A program made the position numbers and the translations under genes. The notes beneath the pieces are model-generated. The model was given only the letters and a program-made list of their open reading frames with translations. It made no database searches and was not told where the DNA came from. Below, piece after piece: positions 1 to 8,073 of a DNA stretch of 64,000 nt. How positions within the stretch are numbered: position 1 is the stretch's first letter; each line of letters opens with the position of its first letter. This DNA comes from an uncultured Alphaproteobacteria bacterium (GTDB lineage Bacteria; Pseudomonadota; Alphaproteobacteria; Rs-D84): contig CALXML010000004.1 in NCBI GenBank assembly GCA_944389465.1, positions 1 through 64,000 of the forward strand, read 5' to 3'.

Positions 1-300
1 CGCCGGTTTGCGTACGCAAAAGTTTCAAGGTGACGCAGTAAATCCACACTCCGCAACCAGTTAAAATAAAAAACATACCCTTGTGGTGTGTTTTTTTTAT
101 TTTACGTGTGTTGTGTTGGATTTGAACCACAGAGATAATGTGGTTCAACCGCCGAAACTAGGCGGACGGCAGTACGCCGGTTTGCGTACGCAAAAGTTTC
201 AAGGTGACGCAGTAAATCCACACTCCGCAACCAGTTAAAATAAAAAACATACCCTTGTGGTGTGTTTTTTTTATTTTACGTGCGTTGCATTGGATTTGAA
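1..300. repeat. 174-bp tandem direct repeat, about 1.7 copies
   Basis: Bases 1-108 recur almost exactly at 175-282, and the copies diverge near 'GGATTTGAA' (about 115-123 and 289-297). Each copy carries the hairpin GTACGCCGGTTTGCGTAC at its start (first copy cut by the window edge) and a terminator-like hairpin, ACATACC/GGTGTGT followed by a T run, at 73-98 and 247-272. Between the copies lie a perfect inverted repeat TTGAACCACA/TGTGGTTCAA (120-146) and CCGCC/GGCGG (149-165). No credible ORF is present in 1-339, so this is non-coding repeat sequence downstream of whatever precedes the window. Confidence 0.85.
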
Positions 301-339
301 TTGCGCGAATATTTACAAAAATTCAACCGCTAATTGAAT

Positions 340-1956
340 TTATTTATCATCACTGCTGTTTACCGAATAATAATATTCTAACTTTTCGTGGTCATAGTCT
401 TCTATGCGGCCCGCCGGTAATACCAACATACGTGTAATTCCAATTTGTTCCACAAATTCTGGGTTATGGCTGACCACTATGATAGTACCTGAAAAATCGT
501 GAAAATTATCACCAATTATCATTTGTGTTTCTGGGTCCAAATGGTTTGTTGGTTCATCCAATATCAACATATTTGGCCGGCGCAATAATAATTTACATAA
601 TGCCACACGCGCGCGTTCACCGGGGGATAACACACCAACACGCTTGAACACATCCATATCAAAAAACAGAAAATTAGCCAGTGCCGCACGCAACTGTAAA
701 TCACTGTATTCGGGACACGCAACATTTTCCAGCACAGTTTTTTCAGGATTTAATTGTTCTTGTTCCTGTGCATAATATGCAATATCTGTTTTTGGATTTA
801 TATCTATTGCGCCACGTTCAGGCGTTAAAAATCCCATTATTAATTTTAATAAAGTAGATTTCCCCACCCCATTTTCACCAACAATTAAAAATCTTTCGCC
901 CCCCGTAATATGAAAAGATAAATTACGATACAACAGTTTTTGCCCAGCATACCGAAACCATAAATTATCAACCATTATTGGAAAACGCGCCCCTTCATGC
1001 AGCGGCGATAAATCCATTTTAACACGTTTATATTCCACATCGCGCTGTGTACGATGCGCTAATATCTTCTTTAATTGCGCAGCGCGCGTATGACCAACCC
1101 TTTTTATGGTGTGTGCGGTCGGACTGGCGGCATTTGCACGCGCAACAAATTCAGACAAATGCTTTATCTGTCGTTCTTCATCAGCAATTCTGGCCGCACG
1201 CCGTGCACGCATTTGCGCAACTTTGATTTTATAATCATCATAATTACCATCAAACAGTGTTATTTTATGTGTGGTTTTATCAACAAATAAAATCTTGTTT
1301 ACTATCTTGTTCAAAAATTCAGTATCATGACTGATTATTAAAACAGTCCCCTTGTACCGACGTAAATAATCACAGACAAATTCACGACTGGCCATATCCA
1401 AATGATTTGTTGGTTCATCCAACAATAAAACATCGGCCAATGAATATAATAATCGTGCAAAGGCAACCTTGGACTTTTGTCCACCCGACAAATTTGCAAT
1501 TTTACAGTCAATAAAATCACCCAGTTGCATATTTTCTATGATTTCCAGCATCGCTGTTTCAGCATTATAAATATCATAGTAATCCAATCTGTCCTGTATC
1601 ACAGATATTTGGTTTTGCACATTTTCATCATCTGGATTATTGGCCAGCGCAACATACAAATCATTTAATTCAGATTCCAATTTTTTAATCGGACGCGCCG
1701 TCGCGATAAAATCCCAAACAGTTATATCAGGATTATCAATTTGAATTTGTTGCGGTAAATATCCTAAATTTGCGCCACCTGTGTCCAATATTCCGGAATC
1801 AGGCTGAATTTGCCCCAACATTAATTTAAACAAAGTTGTTTTACCTGCCCCATTAACACCAATAATACCAACCTTGGCCCGCGTGGGGATATTAAATTCA
1901 GCGGAATCATATATAACATTCGTTCCAAAAGATAAAGTCAGATTTTCAGCACGCAT
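340..1956 (-). CDS. ABC-F family ATPase (duplicated ABC domains)
   Basis: This 538-residue soluble protein has two ABC ATPase cassettes in one chain and no membrane segment, the mark of ABC-F proteins, which act on ribosomes (translation factors such as EttA, Uup, YbiT). Cassette 1 has Walker A GVNGAGKTT (33-41), signature LSGGQ (156-160) and Walker B LLLDEPTNHLD (about 177-187). A basic helical linker (about 240-310) follows. Cassette 2 has Walker A GENGVGKST (360-368), signature LSPGE and LILDEPTNHLD. It ends soon after cassette 2, so it lacks the Uup-type C-terminal coiled coil. The subfamily cannot be fixed by eye. There is no Shine-Dalgarno; a promoter sits 6 nt upstream of the ATG, so the mRNA is probably leaderless. 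Confidence 0.9.
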   Translation of the reverse strand: MRAENLTLSFGTNVIYDSAEFNIPTRAKVGIIGVNGAGKTTLFKLMLGQIQPDSGILDTGGANLGYLPQQIQIDNPDITVWDFIATARPIKKLESELNDLYVALANNPDDENVQNQISVIQDRLDYYDIYNAETAMLEIIENMQLGDFIDCKIANLSGGQKSKVAFARLLYSLADVLLLDEPTNHLDMASREFVCDYLRRYKGTVLIISHDTEFLNKIVNKILFVDKTTHKITLFDGNYDDYKIKVAQMRARRAARIADEERQIKHLSEFVARANAASPTAHTIKRVGHTRAAQLKKILAHRTQRDVEYKRVKMDLSPLHEGARFPIMVDNLWFRYAGQKLLYRNLSFHITGGERFLIVGENGVGKSTLLKLIMGFLTPERGAIDINPKTDIAYYAQEQEQLNPEKTVLENVACPEYSDLQLRAALANFLFFDMDVFKRVGVLSPGERARVALCKLLLRRPNMLILDEPTNHLDPETQMIIGDNFHDFSGTIIVVSHNPEFVEQIGITRMLVLPAGRIEDYDHEKLEYYYSVNSSDDK

Positions 1957-1962
1957 ATGGCG

Positions 1963-1991
1963 ATTTTATGAATTAAACATTCATATGACAA
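1963..1991 (-). promoter_or_regulatory. Promoter of the ABC-F gene, leaderless type
   Basis: On the minus strand TTGTCA (1986-1991) and TAAAAT (1963-1968) are separated by 17 bp. Only 6 nt separate the -10 box from the ATG at 1954-1956, so transcription would start at or next to the start codon. Confidence 0.55.
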
Positions 1992-2035
1992 GCATTTATT
2001 GATATAATACCTGTAACCAAACCAAAGGAATAAAT

Positions 2036-2368
2036 ATGAAAAAATTACTTACAGCAATATGTGCAATTATATTGGCCGCATGCAACCAATCAGATATATC
2101 CGGCACATGGGTTCAACCTGTTCCAAATATGCCTGATATGGTTCAGGGTTTTACATTGGGTGAAAATGGCGTTGCCACATCTGTAAATATGGCAACATTA
2201 CAGTATGATACATGGCAAACAGATGGTAATAATTTAATAATGACCGGCCGCAGTATCGGCAATGGCCAAACAATTGAATTTAGTGAAACATATAAAATAG
2301 AAAAATTAACATCTGATACATTGATTTTACGTAATGGCGATATGGAATTAACATATACACGCCAATAA
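2036..2368 (+). CDS. Small lipocalin-like lipoprotein
   Basis: This 110-residue protein has a short lipoprotein signal ending in the lipobox ILAAC (Cys16), so it should be lipidated and membrane-anchored in the envelope. The mature part is beta-rich and begins DISGTWVQPVP, with a GNGQTIEF segment. That layout resembles small lipocalin-like lipoproteins that I associate mainly with Bacteroidetes; this is recall, not a search. The start is supported by AAAGGA 7 nt upstream of the ATG. It is a single-gene unit convergent with the virB operon and shares a terminator with it. Function is unknown; ligand binding is only an inference from the fold. Confidence 0.75.
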   Translation: MKKLLTAICAIILAACNQSDISGTWVQPVPNMPDMVQGFTLGENGVATSVNMATLQYDTWQTDGNNLIMTGRSIGNGQTIEFSETYKIEKLTSDTLILRNGDMELTYTRQ

Positions 2369-2393
2369 AAAACGCCCGTTTGGGCGTTTTTTA
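2367..2393. terminator. Bidirectional terminator between convergent genes
   Basis: The hairpin AAAAAACGCCC-GTTT-GGGCGTTTTTT has A and T runs on both sides, so it can terminate both the lipoprotein gene (+) and the virB3-virB4 operon (-). Confidence 0.85.
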
Positions 2394-3011
2394 TTCAAAA
2401 CAAGCACGCAGTGTTTCACCGGTGTCATGTTGGTCAACACGCTTGTTACGAATTTCTTCGGCGGCCTTTATCTTTTGTTTTACCAAAATTAAATCTGGAT
2501 GTGCCTGTAATTCAGCATTTAATTCATCAATTGCGGCATTAATATCATTCGCACTGCGTACAAATATTGGCGGTATTGAATCAGCCGCGGAATATATTGA
2601 ATCTTTTAATTCTTTCTTGAAATCATCCATAACAGATAAATATGCGCGAATATGCTGGTCCTCGTGCGATAAAATTGCATTATAAGAACATGTATCTGGT
2701 TTATGACGAATATCAATTTGAACCAAAAAATCACTGTATCCAACAACAGCCTCTACAGTCTTTAATGCGACACAATACCCATCTTCTATGTTTGTAATAT
2801 CTGCAACAATATCATAATTATCAGCCATTGTTGCGACAACATTACCATGTAATAAATCCATATGGCGCAGTGGTTGAACAACCTGTTTTGTCCACACGGG
2901 TGTTTCCAACGTAATCCGTGGTGTCAATTTATACGGCAAACAATCATCATACGCATACGCGCCGAATGAAACCCAGCAAGAAAAAAAACATAAAATTTTT
3001 GCAAATTTCAT
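2391..3011 (-). CDS. Exported protein with HExxH motif, DUF922-like
   Basis: This 206-residue protein has a signal peptide (residues 1-20, cleavage near AYA-YD), so it is exported to the periplasm. Residues 116-120 are HEDQH, which fits the HExxH zinc-metallopeptidase signature, in the context LSHEDQHIRAY; this recalls the DUF922-type predicted Zn-dependent proteases. Four cysteines are spread over the mature chain. It is the last gene of the operon and starts 3 nt after the virB4 stop, so it may process the cell wall or secretion components for the type IV system. Whether it is an active protease cannot be told from sequence alone. Confidence 0.7.
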   Translation of the reverse strand: MKFAKILCFFSCWVSFGAYAYDDCLPYKLTPRITLETPVWTKQVVQPLRHMDLLHGNVVATMADNYDIVADITNIEDGYCVALKTVEAVVGYSDFLVQIDIRHKPDTCSYNAILSHEDQHIRAYLSVMDDFKKELKDSIYSAADSIPPIFVRSANDINAAIDELNAELQAHPDLILVKQKIKAAEEIRNKRVDQHDTGETLRACFE

Positions 3012-3014
3012 ATT

Positions 3015-5429
3015 TTATAAATCACCTGCCCCCTGCTTTTTCAAATATTCTGCAACAAAATTATTTCCATATTTGGCATATAATTCTTCGGCCAGTAAAA
3101 CCGACGACCGTCCAGATTCAAACAAACGTAATAAATTACCCAATCCACCCAATTCAGTATTTAAAATAACAGATTCCCCTGTCACCGGACGCGACAGTAA
3201 CACCGCACGTTTCAGATTTGGATATGCCTTGCCCTGAATAAATGCCATTTCCAATGGATTTAAATTCCAATATTGATAATCTGATGCATCGGCCGCAGGG
3301 TTACGGAAAAACAGCACAGTTTGTGCCTGACCACGAACAACATCACCAATACCTAATTTATCCAATACATTTGCACGTTGAAATGCAACCATATACGCCT
3401 GACGATTTTTTCGTCCCTCTTGCAGGCCGGTTATAAAATTATCACGGAACATTTTGTTTTCCAGCATCGGCGCAGTTTCATCAATCATAATCAACGACGG
3501 ATTTCCACCGGATATGGTGTTATTATTAATACGTTGTAATATATATGAAATAACGGCCGGTGCCAACGTTTCATCCGACAAAATATCTGTAAAATCAAAT
3601 GTTGTTAATCGTGCATCTAAATCCAGCGTATCAGCATCTTCGTTAAAAATGTCACCGTATTGTAATGGGTCAACCCACTTTTTCAATGCGGACCGCATAT
3701 TCCCAGCAGATGAAAAGCAAGATTCCCATAAATTCTTTAACAATCTGTCTTTTTCATCCAAATAATCAAAATTAACAGAAACTGCCCGTGCAATTTCATC
3801 AGCAGACGCCGCATCATTTTGCCCCGTTATCATTGCAAACCAACGACGCAAAAATGCGCGATTTTCCGGTGTATCAGGCATTTTTAAAGGATTTAAATGT
3901 GTCAGGAACGAATCCGCAGTTTTATTTTTATCCTTGCCCACCATTGTTACATATTTACCACCAACGGCCAATGTAAATATCTCGGCCCCCTTGTTGCGGT
4001 CAAAGAAAAACGCTTTTAATTTTTTATGACGCAATGATTGTGCAATCAAGAAACTGAATAAAGTTGTTTTACCGCCACCAGTTGGCCCAATTGTTAAAGT
4101 ATGCGCCACGGCCGCCGGTTTATCAGACACATGGAATTGGAATTGATATGGCGTACCCTGTGCAGTTGGGAATATAACCAATGGCCCCGCCCCCCAATCG
4201 GAATTGGCCACCCCACGTGGCGTACTGGACATCGGAATACTGACCGCCGCCGTACGTGATAACATTTTAAAACTGCGTGGAAATACATCAAATCCGGGGA
4301 TTTGTGCAAACCAAGACACTTTGGCAGCAAAACTTTCAACAATTGGTGACACCCCGAACGAAGCGGCAACCTTGTTAAATTCATCAATATATTTTTCCAA
4401 ATCAGCAACAGTTGCACCAAAGATTAAAAACACAGGATAATAATTAACCAAACTTTGATTACCTGAAATATTTTCATCCATTGCGGATTCAGCAACAGAT
4501 ATTTGTTCGGTTGTGGATTCTGTCTTTTCATCGGCCGTTGCCCGACGTTGACGCAGCACAGATTCAACATCCGCCGCCCCCATAATATGAAACGCATTCA
4601 TACAAATCATTTCTGTTTGAATTGTATAAACAGAATTAAAGAAATCTTCGTCTAAATAATCCGGCGACGTTTTAAAAGATATTGCCGCTGCAAAAGATTG
4701 CCGTCCGCCACCCGTGTATTTAATCAGCCCATTTGACATAAATTCAACATCATCAACGGTTACCACATCACCAATATCTTGATTACACTGTGCCGGTGCA
4801 GGCTTTGTAATCGGGGATAAAATACGCCCAAAAAATCGTGCCATATTATCGGACGTATCATTACGCAACACGCGTGGCTGATATGCCGCCAATATAGATT
4901 CTATATAATTACCATACTGATTTAATTTTTCACGTGCATTTGCGCCACTGACAGACAGCACAATATAGTAATTATTTGTAAAAATGCGCAATCCCTGTGA
5001 TTTCCATTTATTATAAATTTTTTGTAACACAGGCTGGTCAAATTCATAATTTGTATTTTCCCCAACCGCATCACGCACAGTATAAAAACGTAAAACAACA
5101 TTTGGGTCACGAATTTGATTAAATAATTGCGCACGTAAATCCAAAAACTTGGCACGCGCATCATCATCCTGCATACTGGTTTGAACACCACTGACGCGAT
5201 AAACCCTGATTACAGAACCATCAGTCAATGTCATTGAATTATCAGTATATACTGTTTTAAACGGCAAATACTGCGAATAACGCGCATATCCAAATTTTGG
5301 GAAAATTCGTCTTGTTAATGCCGGTAAATACATCATTAAAACAATAAACAAAAATACAACCACCATTACCAAAATGGTTGCTGTTAATGGAAATTCCCCG
5401 CCTGCAAAATGTTCAAAAAATCCGTTCAT
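3015..5429 (-). CDS. virB4: VirB4/TraC-type T4SS ATPase
   Basis: This 804-residue protein is the VirB4 ATPase that energises assembly and transport in type IV secretion at the inner membrane. It has an N-terminal hydrophobic segment (about 17-36), a long CagE/TrbE/VirB domain, Walker A GPTGGGKTT (448-456), and Walker B LIMIDE in the last quarter followed by the usual VirB4 tail (GLQEGRKNRQA). Length matches the family (about 800). It follows virB3 by 3 nt and precedes an HExxH protein by 3 nt. No virB6, virB8-11 or virD4 is in the window, so the rest of the system must be encoded elsewhere. Confidence 0.92.
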   Translation of the reverse strand: MNGFFEHFAGGEFPLTATILVMVVVFLFIVLMMYLPALTRRIFPKFGYARYSQYLPFKTVYTDNSMTLTDGSVIRVYRVSGVQTSMQDDDARAKFLDLRAQLFNQIRDPNVVLRFYTVRDAVGENTNYEFDQPVLQKIYNKWKSQGLRIFTNNYYIVLSVSGANAREKLNQYGNYIESILAAYQPRVLRNDTSDNMARFFGRILSPITKPAPAQCNQDIGDVVTVDDVEFMSNGLIKYTGGGRQSFAAAISFKTSPDYLDEDFFNSVYTIQTEMICMNAFHIMGAADVESVLRQRRATADEKTESTTEQISVAESAMDENISGNQSLVNYYPVFLIFGATVADLEKYIDEFNKVAASFGVSPIVESFAAKVSWFAQIPGFDVFPRSFKMLSRTAAVSIPMSSTPRGVANSDWGAGPLVIFPTAQGTPYQFQFHVSDKPAAVAHTLTIGPTGGGKTTLFSFLIAQSLRHKKLKAFFFDRNKGAEIFTLAVGGKYVTMVGKDKNKTADSFLTHLNPLKMPDTPENRAFLRRWFAMITGQNDAASADEIARAVSVNFDYLDEKDRLLKNLWESCFSSAGNMRSALKKWVDPLQYGDIFNEDADTLDLDARLTTFDFTDILSDETLAPAVISYILQRINNNTISGGNPSLIMIDETAPMLENKMFRDNFITGLQEGRKNRQAYMVAFQRANVLDKLGIGDVVRGQAQTVLFFRNPAADASDYQYWNLNPLEMAFIQGKAYPNLKRAVLLSRPVTGESVILNTELGGLGNLLRLFESGRSSVLLAEELYAKYGNNFVAEYLKKQGAGDL

Positions 5430-5432
5430 TTT

Positions 5433-5729
5433 TTACGCCGCCAATCTGTTTGGTACTTTCTTTTTCAACAGTTGTATTTTTGCCGATATGATTTGTCCCA
5501 ATTGTGGGTCACGTTTTGAATAAACAGCCAATATCATATGAACAACAATAACCGACACCAAAAAATACAAAGGTGATGTTTTTATATCCGCACCATTAAT
5601 CGTTAAGTCAATCAAAAAAATCACAATAAAAACAATAAATTGCACGGCAAAATTAATCACGGCCAGCGTGTATGGCACATAAAATATACGTGCTGGATTT
5701 GCCAATGCTTTTAATACTTGTTGACGCAT
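5433..5729 (-). CDS. virB3: VirB3-like T4SS inner-membrane protein
   Basis: This 98-residue membrane protein has two closely spaced hydrophobic segments (about 20-42 and 52-70) followed by YSKRDPQLGQII. The 'RDP' after the second segment is typical of VirB3 and TrbD. It sits directly upstream of virB4, the conserved virB3-virB4 order. A purine-rich GGGGAGGGG lies about 10 nt before the ATG and serves as ribosome binding site. VirB3 is a short partner of VirB4 at the inner membrane needed for pilus or channel assembly. Confidence 0.85.
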   Translation of the reverse strand: MRQQVLKALANPARIFYVPYTLAVINFAVQFIVFIVIFLIDLTINGADIKTSPLYFLVSVIVVHMILAVYSKRDPQLGQIISAKIQLLKKKVPNRLAA

Positions 5730-5770
5730 ATGTGGACTGCCCCTCCCCTGCTTATGCTTGAATTATAACA

Positions 5771-5956
5771 ATTTCAACAGTTTTCAACAAGTATAAAAAG
5801 CATTTGTTAAAAATTGTTAAAAGTGTTGAAAAGTATCAATATTTTCAACTGTTAATTAAAAGGCATATTTTTTCAACAATATTTATAAAACAGGCAGAAA
5901 TCTGGCAAAAAATTGTTGAAAACCTGTTGATAAAAAGTTAAAAACACTTTTCAACA
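5771..5956. other. Cluster of TTTTCAACA boxes; candidate replication origin or operator array
   Basis: Nine-base boxes of the form TTTTCAACA occur on both strands at 5771 (ATTTCAACA), 5781, 5824 (-), 5842 (TTTTCAACT), 5870, 5914 (-), 5925 (-, TTATCAACA) and 5948. TTATCAACA differs by one base from the DnaA box TTATCCACA, and the others share TTxTCxACA. An A+T-rich stretch follows to about 6020. The region has no ORF and lies between the divergent virB3 and rpmJ genes. Origin function is inference; an autoregulatory operator array is the alternative. Confidence 0.5.
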
Positions 5957-6002
5957 AAATAAACAGCCCCAACAATAACAACAAATAAATAAATAATATT
6001 AT

Positions 6003-6030
6003 TTGATTTTTAACAAAAACCGTTTATAAT
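6003..6030 (+). promoter_or_regulatory. Promoter of rpmJ
   Basis: TTGATT (6003-6008) and a perfect TATAAT (6025-6030) are separated by 16 bp, 24 nt upstream of the rpmJ start codon. Confidence 0.65.
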
Positions 6031-6054
6031 GGCCACACAACAAAGGATTTAGAT

Positions 6055-6189
6055 ATGAAATTTTTAAGTTCATTAAAGGCTTGGAAAAAACGCGGTAATG
6101 TAAAACAAATTCGCCGTGGTAAACAGGTTATCTTGATTGACCCTAATAACCCAAAGTTAAAGGCTAAACAGGGTTTCAGAAAAAAATAA
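6055..6189 (+). CDS. rpmJ: 50S ribosomal protein bL36
   Basis: This short ORF encodes 44 residues beginning MKFLSSLKAWKKRG and containing IRRGKQVILIDPNNPKLKAKQG, which matches the cysteine-free bL36 form (the family pattern is MKVRNSLKSLK...[22 protein letters not shown]). bL36 binds 23S rRNA in the large subunit. The lack of the four zinc-binding cysteines marks it as the zinc-independent type. It has its own promoter, AAAGGA upstream of the ATG, and a terminator behind it, so it is a monocistronic unit. A short C-terminal FRKK extension is present. Confidence 0.9.
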   Translation: MKFLSSLKAWKKRGNVKQIRRGKQVILIDPNNPKLKAKQGFRKK

Positions 6190-6193
6190 ATCC

Positions 6194-6246
6194 AACCGCA
6201 ATTGCGGAACGGTTTTTTATGTCTGGAAAAACCAGACATTTTTTTT
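6194..6246 (+). terminator. rpmJ terminator
   Basis: Two hairpins in series: a weak AACCG/CGGTT stem (6194-6214) followed by T6, then ATGTCTGG-AAAA-ACCAGACAT (6219-6239) followed by a T run. The second is a strong intrinsic terminator. Confidence 0.8.
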
Positions 6247-6254
6247 GTGTTTAA

Positions 6255-6935
6255 TTAAAACAAATCAAAATCATTCATAAATGCTTCACGCAGGGTATCG
6301 TTAACTTGCGCACCTGACAGACCCGCCCCACGTAAATATTCAATTTGTGGCATTGTGGGCTGATAAATTGCCGCACTGTGATTGGCAGATGTTGGGATGG
6401 ATGATATTCTTTGTGCCGGTGAAAATTCAATACGGGCGGTTTTATCGGCCAACGCAGAAAAACTGATATCAGAATTTGTATTTTCGCAATTACTGTCAAT
6501 TACTGCCGTACCGGATAATTGTGACAAACTGTTTCTTTCTGCAATTAATTTTGTTTTTATCAAAATAGTTGTATCTGACACAATATGCTGGGCCGTACAA
6601 TTAAATTTTAATTCATTTTCATTACTTAACATAATATGTCCACGGACATCAGAATTTTTACCGGCATTTTTGATAAAAATGTTCAAAAAAGCCGGCTTTT
6701 TATTTTTTATTTTCACGGTTAAAAACACCGGTTGATTTTCAACAAAAACATTTACATCCAACCGGCAATTACCGGCAATTTCGCCAATATATATAATATG
6801 AATTGGTTTATCGTATTTTTTGTAAAAATCAGTACCAACAATCGTGGATAATTCCGGACAAAAGACGCCATCACGGTAAACAACTGTTTCCGCTGGAAAT
6901 GTTTTTATATTGAATTTACCCCACATGTATGACAT
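6255..6935 (-). CDS. Short SufB/SufD-family protein (orphan)
   Basis: The 226-residue sequence has the beta-helix-like character of the SufBD core, and its C terminus (NHSAAIYQPTMPQIEYLRGA ... AFMNDF) matches the SufB/SufD ending with its HSAxxxx..D/E...YLxxRGL..A...L..AF pattern. SufD is a scaffold partner in SufBCD Fe-S cluster assembly in the cytosol. At 226 residues it is little more than half the usual length and lacks the N-terminal helical part. No sufB, sufC or sufS lies nearby. It may be a minimised SufD acting with a distant sufBC, or a decaying copy. The promoter lies within the start of ychF and would leave almost no 5' leader. Confidence 0.65.
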   Translation of the reverse strand: MSYMWGKFNIKTFPAETVVYRDGVFCPELSTIVGTDFYKKYDKPIHIIYIGEIAGNCRLDVNVFVENQPVFLTVKIKNKKPAFLNIFIKNAGKNSDVRGHIMLSNENELKFNCTAQHIVSDTTILIKTKLIAERNSLSQLSGTAVIDSNCENTNSDISFSALADKTARIEFSPAQRISSIPTSANHSAAIYQPTMPQIEYLRGAGLSGAQVNDTLREAFMNDFDLF

Positions 6936-6944
6936 ATTATTGGC

Positions 6945-6973
6945 ATTATAAAGGAAAAAGATATGGGATTCAA
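6945..6973 (-). promoter_or_regulatory. Promoter of the SufBD-like gene, overlapping ychF start
   Basis: On the minus strand TTGAAT (6968-6973) and TATAAT (6945-6950) are separated by 17 bp. Nine nt lie between the -10 box and the ATG, giving a leader of at most 2-3 nt. The -35 box is inside the first codons of divergent ychF. Confidence 0.6.
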
Positions 6974-8042
6974 TTGTGGAATTGTTGGGTTACCTAATGT
7001 CGGTAAATCTACATTATTTAATGCATTAACACAAAGTGCCGCGGCAGACGCGCAAAATTATCCATTTTGCACCATTGAACCGAATACAGGCCGCGTTGTT
7101 GTGCCTGATGAAATGTTACATAAATTGGCCGATGTTGCAAAATCGCAAAAAATAATACCAACACAATTGGAAATTGTTGATATTGCAGGATTGGTAAAGG
7201 GCGCATCCGCTGGCGAAGGATTGGGTAATAAATTTCTGGGCAATATTTTGGGTGTTGACGCAATAATCCATGTTGTCAGATGTTTTGAAAATGACGATAT
7301 CGTCCATGTAAATGGCAGAATTGACCCATTATCTGATATTGACACGATTGAAACAGAATTAATGTTGGCCGATATTGACAGCATTGATAAACAAATGAAA
7401 AATCTGGAAAAAAAGGCCCATGGTCTGGACAAGGCGGCAATAAAATTATTGGATGATGCAAAAATAATCCGTGATGGTTTGGCGTCTGGTACACCGGCAC
7501 GTGCGTCCGCGGTTGATGCCACGCCATTTAATTTATTAACCGCAAAACCAGTGATATACGTTTGCAATGTGGATGAAGCATCCGCCGCACGCGGCAATAA
7601 ATTTTCAGATGCCGTTCGTGAAAAATATGGCAACACGGCCCCAGTATTGGTAATTTCATCAAAAATAGAAATGGAAATAGCGCAAATTGTTGACCCATCA
7701 GAACGTAAAATATTTCTGGAAGATTTGGGATTACACGAATCCGGTCTGGACCAAGTTATCAAGACAGGATATAAAACATTGGGCCTGCAAACTTTTTATA
7801 CTGTTGGTCCCAAAGAGGCACACGCATGGACAATCACTGTTGGAATGACTGCGCCACAGGCGGCCGGTAAAATCCATACTGATTTTGAACGGGGCTTTAT
7901 TCGTGCAGAAATAATTTCGCCGGATGACTTTATCACATATGGCGGCGAAGTTGGCGCACGCGATGCCGGAAAAATGAGATTGGTTGGCAAAGAATATATT
8001 ATGCAAAATGGTGATATTTGCCATTTCTTGTTTAATAATTGA
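6963..8042 (+). CDS. ychF: Ribosome-binding ATPase YchF
   Basis: This 359-residue protein is a YchF/OLA1 P-loop protein of the Obg family that binds ribosomes and prefers ATP. It has G1 GLPNVGKST (9-17), the switch region DIAGLVKGASAGEGLGNKFL, and the G4 site written NVDE (near residue 200) instead of NKxD, the change that explains ATP preference. A C-terminal TGS domain ends in the usual KEYIMQNGDICHFLFN. Full family length. AAAGGA sits 7 nt before the ATG. It is transcribed away from the SufBD-like gene. Confidence 0.97.
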   Translation: MGFNCGIVGLPNVGKSTLFNALTQSAAADAQNYPFCTIEPNTGRVVVPDEMLHKLADVAKSQKIIPTQLEIVDIAGLVKGASAGEGLGNKFLGNILGVDAIIHVVRCFENDDIVHVNGRIDPLSDIDTIETELMLADIDSIDKQMKNLEKKAHGLDKAAIKLLDDAKIIRDGLASGTPARASAVDATPFNLLTAKPVIYVCNVDEASAARGNKFSDAVREKYGNTAPVLVISSKIEMEIAQIVDPSERKIFLEDLGLHESGLDQVIKTGYKTLGLQTFYTVGPKEAHAWTITVGMTAPQAAGKIHTDFERGFIRAEIISPDDFITYGGEVGARDAGKMRLVGKEYIMQNGDICHFLFNN

Positions 8043-8067
8043 CAATAAAACGCGCGTTTGGTAAAAT
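8039..8067 (+). promoter_or_regulatory. Strong sigma70-type promoter for an orphan transcript
   Basis: A consensus TTGACA (8039-8044) and TAAAAT (8062-8067) are separated by exactly 17 bp. TTGACA overlaps the ychF stop codon. No coding region follows on this strand before the terminator at 8188-8210. Confidence 0.7.
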
Positions 8068-8073
8068 ATAAAC

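Noticed and set aside
110-150. GGATTTGAACC-like T-arm sequence suggesting a minus-strand tRNA
   Set aside because: No acceptor, D arm or anticodon stem can be drawn around it; the pairing present is a simple inverted repeat.
7058-7762. A 234-codon open frame antisense to ychF
   Set aside because: It lies wholly inside a well-supported gene, has no ribosome binding site and no protein-like pattern; it is a shadow of ychF codon use.
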